This document shows positions 27,330-36,250 of a stretch of 64,000 bases of DNA, one piece after another (position 1 is the stretch's first letter; every line of letters starts with the position of its first letter). Source of the DNA: CAWKPF01 sp963851415 (GTDB lineage: Bacteria; Acidobacteriota; Thermoanaerobaculia; Multivoradales; Multivoraceae); NCBI GenBank assembly GCA_963851415.1, contig CAWKPF010000003.1, positions 186,001 through 250,000 of the forward strand. The letters are read 5' to 3'. The notes beneath the pieces are model-generated. The model did no database searches and had not been told where the DNA came from. It saw only the letters and a program-made list of their open reading frames with translations. A program made the translations under genes and the position numbers.

Positions 27330-28175
27330 ATGGGATCGACTCAGCACCACATCGGCCTGTCTTCGCAGCATCTCCAGGGCAACGATGGCCTCGGACGCTA
27401 CGTGTTTCTCCCCGGAGATCCCTCGCGGGCCCGCAAGATCGCTCGACATTTCGACGACGTCGAGGTCGTGGAGACCCCGCGCGGGTTCGACGCCCATCTG
27501 GGGCGCCTCGTGACCCGCTCGGGTGGCTCGATCGACGTGCTGGCCCTGCCCACCGGAATCGGAGCTGCCTCGGCCGAGGTGGTGCTCCACGAGTTGATGG
27601 AGTGCGGGGCCCGGCGCCTGGTCCGGGTCGGCTCGTGCGGCAGCTGTAGTGCGGAGATCGCTCCTGGACAGGTGGTCATCGCGACCGGGGCCGTGCGCGA
27701 CGAGTCGAGCAGCTCGGACTATGCCCCCCCCGAGTTCCCTGCCCTGGCGCATCCCTCGGCGGTTGCGGCGATGCGCGAAGGATCGCGGCGCGCCGAGTTG
27801 GCCGGCGAGACCTTCGAGGGTATCTGCCATAGCAAAGCAACGCTCTACGCCCAGGAGTTCGGCTACGGCCCGGCCGGGCAGCGCAATCTGGAGTACAACG
27901 CCTGGCTCAAGCGTGCGGGTGTCATCGCGAGCGAGATGGAGGCGTCGATCCTCTACGTGATGGCGGCGACCCGAGAGGCGCCGTGTGTACCGCTGGAGCG
28001 CAGTGCCGAATCCGAGGCCTGTCAGGCGGTGGCGGTGCTCGCCGTCTTCGGCACGGACGATTCCCGGATGCAGTTTGACGAGGAAACCAAGGTCCTCGCC
28101 GAACGGCGTGCCATCGCGGTGGCCGTCGAAGGCGTGCGCGCCTGGGCACGAGGGCCGGCCGAATCCGCTCGCTGA
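27330..28175 (+). CDS. uridine-phosphorylase-family nucleoside phosphorylase
   Basis: A 281-residue cytoplasmic enzyme of the PNP/UDP family, which splits nucleosides with phosphate. ATG 27330 begins MGSTQHHIGLSSQHL. Markers are the phosphate-binding VFLPGDPSRARKIA, RVGSCGSC, and the ribose/base-binding ASEMEASILY near the C terminus. The segment CHSKATLYAQEFG differs from classical Udp, so base preference (uridine versus another pyrimidine) is uncertain. It follows the peptide ATPase by 71 bp and may be a separate transcription unit or the salvage end of the operon. Confidence 0.85.
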   Translation: MGSTQHHIGLSSQHLQGNDGLGRYVFLPGDPSRARKIARHFDDVEVVETPRGFDAHLGRLVTRSGGSIDVLALPTGIGAASAEVVLHELMECGARRLVRVGSCGSCSAEIAPGQVVIATGAVRDESSSSDYAPPEFPALAHPSAVAAMREGSRRAELAGETFEGICHSKATLYAQEFGYGPAGQRNLEYNAWLKRAGVIASEMEASILYVMAATREAPCVPLERSAESEACQAVAVLAVFGTDDSRMQFDEETKVLAERRAIAVAVEGVRAWARGPAESAR

Positions 28176-28207
28176 CCCAGCGCGAAGAGATAGAGGAGGG
28201 AATACAC

Positions 28208-28861
28208 ATGGCGAACGAGAAGATCGTGACCTACGAAGGGAAGGATGCAGACGTCACCTGGGACGGCCGGCTGTGCATTCACGTCGGCGAATGTGGCCGG
28301 TCGCAGGGCGAGCTGTTCGTCGGCGGGCGCCAGCCCTGGTGTCAGCCCGACCTCGCACCAACCGACGAAGTCGAAGAGGTGATCGAGCGCTGCCCGAGCG
28401 GAGCGTTGTACGTGTTGCGCAAGGATGGAGGCTCTGAGGAGACTGCAGCGCAGGAGAACACCGTCGTGGTGTCGAACCGGGGTCCTCTCTACCTGACCGG
28501 GGATCTCGAGATCGACGGCGCCGCTGACGACATGCCGGGTGTGCGTTTCCGGGCGGCGCTGTGTCGCTGCGGTCAATCGAAGAACAAGCCCTTCTGCGAC
28601 AACGCTCACGAGACGTCGGGCTTCGAGGATCGCGGGTCGATCGGCGAAACGGGACCGGGGATCGAGGCGAAGGGCGGCCCGTTGAAGATCACCCGGGCTC
28701 CCAACGGTCCTCTCATCTTGACCGGCAACGTCACCCTGATCGCGGCCTCGGGCCGGGTGGCCTGGCAGGGTACCAAGGCGGCGCTGTGTCGGTGCGGGGA
28801 GTCGAAGAACAAGCCGTTCTGTGATGGCGCGCATGTCGAGGCGGGGTTCGAGGCGGACTGA
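28208..28861 (+). CDS. iron-sulfur protein: divergent 4Fe-4S domain plus two CDGSH domains
   Basis: A 217-residue protein. Residues about 5-75 form a Fer4_19-type mono-cluster domain (LCIHVGECGR, WCQPDLAP, CPSGALY). Two CDGSH (MitoNEET-like) zinc-finger-type 2Fe-2S domains follow, each with the C-x-C-x2-S-x3-P-x-C-D-x2-H ligand pattern: CRCGQSKNKPFCDNAH and CRCGESKNKPFCDGAH. Such proteins are presumed electron carriers or cluster-transfer factors. ATG 28208 has GAGGGAAT upstream. It is 32 bp after the phosphorylase gene, the last of the long plus-strand run. Confidence 0.92.
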   Translation: MANEKIVTYEGKDADVTWDGRLCIHVGECGRSQGELFVGGRQPWCQPDLAPTDEVEEVIERCPSGALYVLRKDGGSEETAAQENTVVVSNRGPLYLTGDLEIDGAADDMPGVRFRAALCRCGQSKNKPFCDNAHETSGFEDRGSIGETGPGIEAKGGPLKITRAPNGPLILTGNVTLIAASGRVAWQGTKAALCRCGESKNKPFCDGAHVEAGFEAD

Positions 28862-28891
28862 CGGATTCTCGCCCCCTGTACCTGTTTCGCC

Positions 28892-29803
28892 TCAGCTTCG
28901 TCGAACGGGCAGCTGTACGTACAGCTCGAAGTGCTTCTGTCCGTGAGCGAACGGACGTCCGATCCAGGCTTCGAAGGACGGCTGTTCCGTGGGAACGTAG
29001 CCGCTCCTCGGCAGCCACGATCCGAACAGCCAGTCGAGAGCCCTGATCTCGAGCTCGAGATCGCCGCGTACCTCCAGCTGCGCGACCCGCATCGGCGGGA
29101 AGTCGAATCGCCCGATCTCCCCCTCCGGCTCCACATGCTCGACCTCGAGACCGACGTCATAGCGGCAGTCCTTCAGGTCGACGACTTCGGGGTCGTCCCA
29201 CATGTAGCCGAGCCACTGCTGCTCGGTGCAGCCTCGCCGTTCGGCCCACCGGACGAGTTGCTCGGCGGCCTCGACGACTCGACCCTCCCGATACGGCTCC
29301 AGCACGCGTCGATAGGCGACCGTGCGTGCAGGGAGGTCACGGATCTCCACTTCGAAGCCGTCCGGGTTCTCCTCTACGGGGAGGCGGTCGAGTTGGTACC
29401 CCTGGCCGGTGAGTCCCACCGCCGAGTGGATGGCCGTGCGATGAGCGTCGCGTAGGCTCTCGAGATCGAGCGCACTCGGCGCAACGCCGTAGCGTTGCTT
29501 GAAGCTCCTCGAGAAGTCGGAGGAGGAGGCGAATCCGCAGGACAGCGCGACATCGGTCAGCGTTCGCTGCGGCTCGTGGGACATCATCTTCAGGGCTCGC
29601 TCCAGTCGGACCCGACGGATGAACTGCTGGAGCGTCTCGCCCATCAGGGAGCGGAACACCCGGTGAAAATGGAACGGCGAGAAGTGCGCGGCACGAGCGA
29701 CCGCTTCGAGGCGGAGTGGTTGGTCGAGGTGCTCGATGATGTAGTCGATGGCGCGATTGACTCGCCGGACGTAGTCTGGTCGTGGGGATCGCCGCTCAGA
29801 CAT
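28892..29803 (-). CDS. AraC-family regulator with GyrI-like effector domain
   Basis: A 303-residue transcription factor. Residues about 10-110 form the double helix-turn-helix AraC domain (RVNRAIDYIIEHLDQPLRL..., FHFHRVFRSLMGETLQQFIRRVRL, ALSCGFASSSDFSRSFKQRYG). The remainder is a GyrI/BmrR-type small-molecule-binding domain, beginning EVEIRDLPARTVAYRR and ending HFELYVQLPVR. This combination resembles Rob/SoxS-like drug-responsive regulators. It is divergent from the VOC gene at 29898 across a 94-bp gap, so that gene is a likely target. The inducer is not known. Confidence 0.93.
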   Translation of the reverse strand: MSERRSPRPDYVRRVNRAIDYIIEHLDQPLRLEAVARAAHFSPFHFHRVFRSLMGETLQQFIRRVRLERALKMMSHEPQRTLTDVALSCGFASSSDFSRSFKQRYGVAPSALDLESLRDAHRTAIHSAVGLTGQGYQLDRLPVEENPDGFEVEIRDLPARTVAYRRVLEPYREGRVVEAAEQLVRWAERRGCTEQQWLGYMWDDPEVVDLKDCRYDVGLEVEHVEPEGEIGRFDFPPMRVAQLEVRGDLELEIRALDWLFGSWLPRSGYVPTEQPSFEAWIGRPFAHGQKHFELYVQLPVRRS

Positions 29804-29897
29804 ACCAGCTCCGCAAGATCTGACAAGCGCTGTGCGGCGGAGGCGAAGACACTGGGGTGCTTTCGGCCCGAACCAACCGTGAAGAAGGAGAATGAGA

Positions 29898-30287
29898 ATG
29901 CAACTGGGTGCCTTTTCGATCAGTCTCGCCGTTGCCGATCTGGCAGCTTCCCGAGCTTTCTACGAGACCCTCGGCTTCGAGGTCGTGGGAGGAGTCGAGG
30001 AACAGAACTGGCTGATTCTGCGCAACGGATCGAGCACGATCGGTCTCTTCCAGGGTATGTTCGAGAAGAACGTGCTCACCTTCAATCCCGGCTGGACTCA
30101 GGAGGCGGAGAATCTGGAGGCATTCCAGGACGTGCGCGAGATCCAGGCCGCCCTCGAAGAGCAGGGGCTCGAGTTGACGACTCGCGCCGACGAGTCCTCC
30201 GACGGGCCGGCGAGCCTGGCCTTGCTCGATCCAGACGGCAACCCTGTGTTGATCGACCAGCACGTACCACGCCCGGGGACCGAGTAG
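29898..30287 (+). CDS. VOC-family (glyoxalase/bleomycin-resistance fold) protein
   Basis: A 129-residue single-domain VOC protein with the paired beta-alpha-beta-beta-beta modules: FSISLAVADLAASRAFYETLGFEVVG and ASLALLDPDGNPVLIDQ. ATG 29898 is chosen because AAGGAG (29885-29890) is 7 nt upstream; ATG 29892 would leave 1 nt. Members are metal-dependent lyases, dioxygenases or drug-binding proteins. Its position opposite an AraC/GyrI regulator suggests a detoxification or resistance function, which is inference. Confidence 0.85.
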   Translation: MQLGAFSISLAVADLAASRAFYETLGFEVVGGVEEQNWLILRNGSSTIGLFQGMFEKNVLTFNPGWTQEAENLEAFQDVREIQAALEEQGLELTTRADESSDGPASLALLDPDGNPVLIDQHVPRPGTE

Positions 30288-30291
30288 CCGA

Positions 30292-30591
30292 CTAGTCGTC
30301 GAGGCCGGGAGGCCGGTCTTCCGGGGGCTGGGAGGTATCCACTCCGTCCGCCCCGTCGAACAGCCACGCCTTCATCTTCGACATCAGGAACTCGTGGTGC
30401 TTCGCATGCACCAGGTTGAGTCCGTAGTGGTTGATCACCAGGATCTCCTGGTCCGTCCACTCGTTCCACGCTCGCTCGGAGATCTCCTCGTAGATACGCT
30501 GTCCCAGGGCGCCGGGCAGGGGAGCTTTCGCCAATCCGGGAAGGCGCTCACCAAATCGGGAGCAGGTGACTTCTCTGGTGGCTTCGGTCAC
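30292..30591 (-). CDS. yggX: YggX-family Fe(II)-trafficking / oxidative damage protection protein
   Basis: A 99-residue protein clearly of the YggX family: TCSRFGERLPGLAKAPLPGALG, then QRIYEEISERAWNEWTDQEILVINHYGLN and HEFLMSKMKAWLF. The conserved Cys of the N terminus (EVTCSRFG) is present; it is implicated in protecting Fe-S enzymes. No ATG precedes the domain in frame, so GTG 30591 is the best start. A C-terminal tail of about 20 residues (DGADGVDTSQPPEDRPPGLDD) is longer than in E. coli. The gene is divergent from PBP4. YggX is mostly reported from beta/gamma-proteobacteria, so its presence here is notable. Confidence 0.85.
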   Translation of the reverse strand: MTEATREVTCSRFGERLPGLAKAPLPGALGQRIYEEISERAWNEWTDQEILVINHYGLNLVHAKHHEFLMSKMKAWLFDGADGVDTSQPPEDRPPGLDD

Positions 30592-30663
30592 GTGCGGATC
30601 TCGTAGGCCAATCGGTGCATGGAAGGCAGCAGAGCAGATTTGGCACTCGCGGTCAAACCCGCC

Positions 30664-32106
30664 ATGATTCGCGCCATGAGCGAGAGTCCGAGTCGTCTGC
30701 CCACCTTCCTGGCGCTGCTCGCCGTGTTCTCTCTGGGCGTGGAGCACGCCCGCGCGGAAGAGTCGACCTCCGCGGGTACCGAGATCGAGGGCGTTCTGGC
30801 AATGCGTGGAGACCAGGTGATCGTCGCCGCCAATGCCGATCGCCTGTTCGTTCCAGCGTCGGTCCAGAAGCTCGTGCTGGCGACGGCGGCGCTCGACGCG
30901 CTGGGACCGGAGTTTCGGATCGAGACCCGCGTCTTCGCGGGTGGCCCCCGGAAGGGCTCGGTTCTCGACGGCGATCTGATCGTCGAAGCGGGCGGGGACC
31001 CCACCTGGTCGGAGGAGTTCCTGGCCAAGGAACCGCGAGCTCGGCTGCGTGAGATCGCACAGGCCCTCGTCGGTCTCGGGGTCGACCGAGTCCAGGGAGA
31101 TCTGGTGATCGACCGACAGGCCTTTCCCGGGCGGGATTGGCCGAGCAGTCGGCCGATGGCCGATCTGGGGATGGGATTCTCGGCTCCGACCTCGGGGCTC
31201 GCCATCGGTGAGAACTCTGTGGAGGTGGAGATCGCCCCGGGGCTGCGCGTGGGTACGCCCGGTCGGCTCGCCGGACCCGCCGACCTCGAGCTGGTCAACC
31301 GCATGATCACGGTTTCCGCAGAGCGGCACGAACGAGGATCGGTGGAGTTCCGGCCTGTCTGGGGGAGCGCGACCGTGATCGTGGTCGGGGAGTACCCGAT
31401 CAGCGAGAGACCGTTTCGAGTTTCGATCTCGGTTCCCGACCCTGATCGGCGCGCAGGGCGCGCCTTGCTCGAAGAGCTCCGTGCCGCAGGAATCGACGTC
31501 ACCGGAGACGTGCGAATGCGCACGGTGCCGCTGGACGGGGATCTACAGGACCGGGAAGAGGCTCCAGCTCCTCTGGTCTCGGTCGCTTCGCCCCCGCTCG
31601 GGGAGATTCTGATCCCTCTGCTCACCGACAGCTCGAACTGGATCGCGGAAATGCTGCTCCGGGTGTTGGCTCGAGAGGTGTCCGGAGAAGGGCGTATCGA
31701 CCTCGGGCTGGACGAAGTCGAGCGCTTCCTGGTCGAGACCGTGGGGGTCGTGGAAGGGTCCTTCGTTCTCGACGATGGCTCCGGGCTCTCGCAGTACAAC
31801 CTGATCACGCCCCGCACGGTGCTCGAGGTGCTCCGCTTCGCCTGGCGGCAGCCCTGGCGGAGCGTTCTCCTCCAGGCGCTCTCTCGTCCGGGAACGGGGA
31901 CACTTCGCTTCTGGCCGGAGCTACCTCCGTTGGTGGCCAAGACCGGGACCCTGCGCGACACGGTCGCCCTGGCCGGCATCGTCGAACCGGGCTCCGAGTC
32001 GCCGCTGTTCTTCGTCTGGCTGGTCAATCACGAGGTCGATGGCAGACCCGAAGCGCGACGCCGGATCGCGAGCTCTCTGCGAAGCTGGCACACCTCTTCC
32101 CGCTAG
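30664..32106 (+). CDS. dacB: D-alanyl-D-alanine carboxypeptidase/endopeptidase PBP4 (peptidase S13)
   Basis: A 480-residue exported peptidoglycan hydrolase of the DacB type. The three penicillin-binding motifs are visible: Ser66-x-x-Lys69 (SVQK), Ser323-Ser-Asn325 (SSN), and Lys426-Thr-Gly428 (KTG). The large insertion between the first two motifs, typical of class C PBPs, is present (AGGDPTWSEEF..., DLVIDRQAFPG). A signal peptide ends near EHARAEE. ATG 30664 or 30676 are both possible starts; neither has a strong ribosome-binding site. It trims or cleaves D-Ala cross-links in the periplasm. Confidence 0.9.
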   Translation: MIRAMSESPSRLPTFLALLAVFSLGVEHARAEESTSAGTEIEGVLAMRGDQVIVAANADRLFVPASVQKLVLATAALDALGPEFRIETRVFAGGPRKGSVLDGDLIVEAGGDPTWSEEFLAKEPRARLREIAQALVGLGVDRVQGDLVIDRQAFPGRDWPSSRPMADLGMGFSAPTSGLAIGENSVEVEIAPGLRVGTPGRLAGPADLELVNRMITVSAERHERGSVEFRPVWGSATVIVVGEYPISERPFRVSISVPDPDRRAGRALLEELRAAGIDVTGDVRMRTVPLDGDLQDREEAPAPLVSVASPPLGEILIPLLTDSSNWIAEMLLRVLAREVSGEGRIDLGLDEVERFLVETVGVVEGSFVLDDGSGLSQYNLITPRTVLEVLRFAWRQPWRSVLLQALSRPGTGTLRFWPELPPLVAKTGTLRDTVALAGIVEPGSESPLFFVWLVNHEVDGRPEARRRIASSLRSWHTSSR

Positions 32107-32120
32107 CTCGGGGGAGGGGA

Positions 32121-32891
32121 TCAGCTACCGCGTGCGGCCTTCACCTGGAGGCGAGTGCCGGCCGCCAGGACCGAGATGTCACTGCAGGCGTTGACCACGG
32201 TGAATCCCTGCTCGATCCGTTCTCTCGCGGCCTCGCCATTCTCGCAGAAGTAGCCCGCTGCCTTGCCGTGCCTTCGGCACACCTCGACCATGCGCCGCAC
32301 GACGGCTTCCACTTCCTCGTGCTGCGTTTCGGGGAAGTGGCCGAGGGCGGCCGAGAGGTCGGCAGGGCCGACGAACAGCCCATCGAGTCCGTCGATGCCG
32401 GCGAGATCCTCCATCGACTCCACCGCCTCGAGGGTCTCGACCTGGGCCAGCACCAGGATCTCGTCGGCGCCGCGCGCGTAGTAGGCCGGGAATCGACTGC
32501 CCCAACCTGCAGCGCGCGACGGTCCGATGCCGCGACTCCCTGCCGGTGGGTAGCGAGTGGCGGCGACGGCGGCCTCGACCTGGGAGACACGGGTGACTCT
32601 CGGCAGCAGGACCCCTTCGACTCCGAGATCGAGCCAGCGGCCGATCAGACCCGGATCCAGAGTCGGCACCCGCACGAGTGCAGTCGGCTGTGCGCCATTC
32701 ATCGCTTGCAGCAGCGATACCGCATTGTCGGTCGACGCCAGTCCGTGCTCTCCGTCGAGCAGGATCCAGTCGAGATCCTGTTGGCAGAGGGCCTCGACGA
32801 CCGCGGGAGAGCCGAGACCGGCCCAGGCGCCGACCGCCACTTTTCCCTCCCGCAGCAGCTGTTTGGCGCGGTTGGGGCGCAAGATGGTCAT
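32121..32891 (-). CDS. HpcH/HpaI-family class II aldolase
   Basis: A 256-residue pyruvate-dependent aldolase, of the 2,4-dihydroxyhept-2-enedioate / 2-keto-3-deoxy-glucarate type. Markers: the barrel strand WILLDGEHG, LVRVPTLDPGLIGRWLDLGVEGVLLPRV, GSRGIGPSRAAGWG, and the metal-binding Glu in VLAQVETLEAVES with Asp in FVGPADLSAALG. It cleaves 2-keto-4-hydroxy acids to pyruvate and an aldehyde; the natural substrate is unclear because no aromatic-degradation gene is nearby. It lies 27 bp after the flippase on the same strand. Confidence 0.88.
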   Translation of the reverse strand: MTILRPNRAKQLLREGKVAVGAWAGLGSPAVVEALCQQDLDWILLDGEHGLASTDNAVSLLQAMNGAQPTALVRVPTLDPGLIGRWLDLGVEGVLLPRVTRVSQVEAAVAATRYPPAGSRGIGPSRAAGWGSRFPAYYARGADEILVLAQVETLEAVESMEDLAGIDGLDGLFVGPADLSAALGHFPETQHEEVEAVVRRMVEVCRRHGKAAGYFCENGEAARERIEQGFTVVNACSDISVLAAGTRLQVKAARGS

Positions 32892-32918
32892 GGTCTCGGT
32901 CCTCGAAGTCGTTCTGGC

Positions 32919-34415
32919 TCAGGAGATGGTATCGCGCCTTCCCGGAGTCGCCAGGGAGAGAAGATGCTGGAGCTCCCCACGGGGAAGAAGGCGCAGAGCG
33001 GTGCCGTAGAGCAGATAGAGGCCAGGCACCAGAATCGCGAGACCCAGACGGAGACCGCTGCTCCCGTCCCACTCGAGGGCCGGGATCGCCAGTGTCAGGG
33101 GTAGGAGCAGTAGCAGGGTGCGTCCCAGGGGCAGCCACAGTCGGGTCGCCCAGCCGAGGAGCAGATAGGCCACCATGAAGTAGATACCGGCGGCCAGGGT
33201 GTGCACCCAGCTGACCGGATTCAGGACCTCGGAGGGGCCGTGGGCCAGGACCCACCAGAGTCCTGCAATCGTCACGGCTGCGTAGAGCACCTCGCTCAGC
33301 GACTTGAGCCCGGGGCGCTCCTGCACGCCCAGCAGTGCGTTGGCAGAGGCGGCGCAGCAGAACAGAGCTGCACCGATCAGAATGACGGTCGCGGAACGGT
33401 GCACGGGCAGGAACTCGGGGCCGAGAAAGAGCCGCAGAACCTCGCCGCCGAGCAGCGCCCAGCCCAGAGCCAGGATCGTGGTCGAGGCGGCGCCGTAGCG
33501 CATGGTGACGCTGCCCCAACGCTGCAGCCGCTGATGCTCGTCACGGCTGTCCATCTCCGCCAGCAGGGGGAAGACGGCCTGTTGGGCGGTACCGAAGATC
33601 GTCTGCGCCACCAGAAACACCTGGATCGTCAGCCCGAACAGACCCGCTTGGACGTGATCGACCCACACCGCCAGGGCGAACACCGAGAATTGACTCTGCA
33701 CGACAGAAGAAAGTCCGCCGACCCAGTAGAGGAGCCCGAACGAGAGGTGAGGGGCGACCGAGCCCCATCGAAAGCTCTTCGGAGAGATCGCGGCCGCCGA
33801 GCGCAGGGCGGTCCAGGCGAGGGCGCTGAGTGCGATCCACACCGCGGGCAGGGCGAGAAAGACGCCGACCAGGCCGGCCAATAGGTATCCGACCACGGCG
33901 GCGACCAACACGGTGCCGGCGCGCAGCAGCTCCAGCAGGGCCATCGTTCCTGCGCGCTGGAGCGGCAGCAGAAGGGTGCGGCTCGCTTCGAAGCTCCGAC
34001 GCAGTGTGGCGGTGACCGCGATGGCGGGGAGAACCACGGCCCAGCTCGCAGGGTCACCGAAGTGAAGCCTCGGAGTGGCGGCCAGCCAGATCGCCGTTGC
34101 GAGTCCCGTCACGAGGGCGAGCAGGCAGTGCAGTACCCAGGTGGTCGAGGCGAGCTCGGTGGCTTCTTCGAGTCTGCGTCCTGCCCACAGCGGACTCAGG
34201 TATCGGGCTTCGATGGGAGCGAGGCCGAGAATCGTGAGCGTCTGCATGATCAGCAGAATCGCCATCACGGCCGAGTAGACGCCGTAGTTCTCGGCGCCGA
34301 ACAGCCTGGGCAGGATGAAGGCGCTCAGGACGAGAAGCGCGTGCGTCGCCAGGCGCCCGCTCACCAACTTGACGACATTGGCGAAACCGCGATGGGCGGC
34401 AGTGCGATCCGTCAC
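32919..34415 (-). CDS. oligosaccharide flippase / polysaccharide export membrane protein (MOP superfamily)
   Basis: A 498-residue integral membrane protein with about 12-14 hydrophobic helices, of the Wzx/PST type: an N-terminal NVVKLVSGRLATHALLVLSAF, then repeated TM pairs separated by short charged loops. It likely flips lipid-linked sugars across the inner membrane for surface polysaccharide. The start is GTG 34415. The glycosyltransferase at 10792 could supply a related pathway, but no complete polysaccharide cluster is seen. It is divergent from EttA. Confidence 0.82.
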   Translation of the reverse strand: MTDRTAAHRGFANVVKLVSGRLATHALLVLSAFILPRLFGAENYGVYSAVMAILLIMQTLTILGLAPIEARYLSPLWAGRRLEEATELASTTWVLHCLLALVTGLATAIWLAATPRLHFGDPASWAVVLPAIAVTATLRRSFEASRTLLLPLQRAGTMALLELLRAGTVLVAAVVGYLLAGLVGVFLALPAVWIALSALAWTALRSAAAISPKSFRWGSVAPHLSFGLLYWVGGLSSVVQSQFSVFALAVWVDHVQAGLFGLTIQVFLVAQTIFGTAQQAVFPLLAEMDSRDEHQRLQRWGSVTMRYGAASTTILALGWALLGGEVLRLFLGPEFLPVHRSATVILIGAALFCCAASANALLGVQERPGLKSLSEVLYAAVTIAGLWWVLAHGPSEVLNPVSWVHTLAAGIYFMVAYLLLGWATRLWLPLGRTLLLLLPLTLAIPALEWDGSSGLRLGLAILVPGLYLLYGTALRLLPRGELQHLLSLATPGRRDTIS

Positions 34416-34505
34416 CGGATCCGGGTCCTACCGTCGGACCGCAGCGGGCAGTCGGAGTGCATCAGATCTTCGAGAGGGGACTTCGGATCGGTCACCCGGC
34501 CATGA

Positions 34506-34522
34506 TGCACCAAACCGGTGCA
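34506..34522. promoter_or_regulatory. inverted repeat upstream of ettA
   Basis: TGCACC-AAACC-GGTGCA is a perfect 6-bp inverted repeat about 46 bp before the ettA start. It could be an operator or a short leader hairpin. No promoter can be assigned with confidence. Confidence 0.3.
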
Positions 34523-34567
34523 GTGAGCTATCCTCCGTTCCTATTCCGTGCTCACGAGAGAGAACCC

Positions 34568-36250
34568 ATGACCGAAGACACGAAGAAGATCATCTACTCG
34601 ATGGTCGAGGTCGGCAAGGCGTACGACGGCAAGCCCGTGCTGCGTGATATCTCGCTGTCGTATTTCTACGGCGCCAAGATCGGTGTGCTGGGCCTGAACG
34701 GCTCCGGTAAGTCGACGTTGCTGCGCATCATGGCGGGGGTGGAGACCGACCATCTGGGGGAGACGCATCTCTCGCCCGGGTTCAGCGTGGGCTACCTCGA
34801 GCAGGAGCCGCAGCTCGAAGCAGGGAAGACGGTGCGCGAGATCGTGCAGGAGGGGGCGCAGGAGACGGTCGACACACTCGCCGAGTTCGATCGGATCAAC
34901 GAGAAGTTCGCCGAGGAGATGAGCGACGACGAGATGACCGCTCTGATCGCGCGTCAGGGCGAGGTCCAGGAGAAGCTCGATCGGCTCGATGCCTGGGACC
35001 TCGATTCCCGGCTCGATCTGGCGATGGACGCCCTGCGCTGTCCTCCGTCCGACAGCTCGGTCGATGTGATCTCCGGTGGGGAGCGCCGACGGGTCGCGCT
35101 GTGTCGCCTTCTGCTGCAGCGTCCCGACATCCTGTTGCTCGACGAGCCGACCAACCATCTCGACGCGGAATCCGTCGCCTGGCTCGAGAAGCACCTCAAG
35201 GAGTACCCCGGCACCGTCATCGCGGTGACTCACGACCGCTACTTCCTCGACAACGTAGCCGGGTGGATCCTCGAGCTCGACCGTGGCTACGGCATCCCCT
35301 GGAAGGGCAACTACTCCTCCTGGCTGGAGCAGAAGAGGGATCGGCTGGCCAAGGAGGAGAAAGCCGAGTCGGCGCGCAGTCGTACGCTCGAGCGTGAGCT
35401 CGAGTGGATCCACATGACTCCCAAGGCGCGCCACACCAAGTCGAAAGCGCGCATTCGCGCCTACCAGGAGTTGCTCAGGGAGGGCACGGACAAGCGGCGC
35501 GAAGAGATGGAGATCTTCATTCCGCCTGGGCCGCGCCTGGGCGACGTGGTCGTGCAGGCCGAAGGGGTCGCCAAGGCGTACGGCGACACGGTCCTCTACG
35601 ACGATCTGAGCTTCAGCGTCCCTCCGGGAGCGCTGGTCGGTGTGATCGGGCCCAACGGGGCCGGCAAGACGACCCTGTTTCGCATGATCGTCGGCCAGGA
35701 AGAGCCCGATTCGGGCAAGTTCGTGGTCGGAGACACGGTGAAGCTGGCGTACGTCGACCAGAGTCGCGATTCCCTCGAGGGGGAGAAGCGGGTATGGGAG
35801 GAGATCTCCGGCGGCGGCGAGACCATGATGCTGGGCGATCGTGAGGTCAACTCACGAGCCTACGCGGCCCGCTTCGGCTTCACCGGATCCGATCAGCAGA
35901 CGCTCGTCAAGAACCTCTCCGGCGGTGAGCGCAACCGGCTGCATCTGGCCAAGATGATGAGCTCGGGGGCGAACCTCATCCTGCTCGACGAGCCGACCAA
36001 CGACCTCGACGTGAACACCCTGCGTGCCCTGGAAGAGGCGCTGGAGAGCTTCGGTGGATGCGCGATCGTGATCTCTCACGATCGGTGGTTCCTCGATCGG
36101 ATCGCGACCCACATTCTGGCCTTCGAAGGCGACAGCCAGGCCGTGTGGTTCGAAGGCAGCTACAGCGAATACGAGCACGACCGGCGCACGCGCCTGGGCG
36201 AGGTGGCCGACAGGCCGCACCGAATCACGTATCGTAAGCTGACGAGGTGA
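34568..36250 (+). CDS. ettA: ABC-F ATPase, energy-dependent translational throttle EttA
   Basis: A 560-residue cytoplasmic protein with two ABC domains and no membrane part. It binds the ribosomal E site and couples translation initiation to ATP/ADP. Seen here: Walker A GLNGSGKS and GPNGAGKT, signatures SGGERRRVAL and SGGERNRLHL, Walker B LLLDEPTNHLD and LLDEPTNDLD, and the ABC-F interdomain linker (about residues 245-330). The front MTEDTKKIIYSMVEVGKAY and the KARHTKSKARIRAYQELL linker match EttA rather than Uup. ATG 34568 follows GAGAGAGAA. Confidence 0.95.
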   Translation: MTEDTKKIIYSMVEVGKAYDGKPVLRDISLSYFYGAKIGVLGLNGSGKSTLLRIMAGVETDHLGETHLSPGFSVGYLEQEPQLEAGKTVREIVQEGAQETVDTLAEFDRINEKFAEEMSDDEMTALIARQGEVQEKLDRLDAWDLDSRLDLAMDALRCPPSDSSVDVISGGERRRVALCRLLLQRPDILLLDEPTNHLDAESVAWLEKHLKEYPGTVIAVTHDRYFLDNVAGWILELDRGYGIPWKGNYSSWLEQKRDRLAKEEKAESARSRTLERELEWIHMTPKARHTKSKARIRAYQELLREGTDKRREEMEIFIPPGPRLGDVVVQAEGVAKAYGDTVLYDDLSFSVPPGALVGVIGPNGAGKTTLFRMIVGQEEPDSGKFVVGDTVKLAYVDQSRDSLEGEKRVWEEISGGGETMMLGDREVNSRAYAARFGFTGSDQQTLVKNLSGGERNRLHLAKMMSSGANLILLDEPTNDLDVNTLRALEEALESFGGCAIVISHDRWFLDRIATHILAFEGDSQAVWFEGSYSEYEHDRRTRLGEVADRPHRITYRKLTR

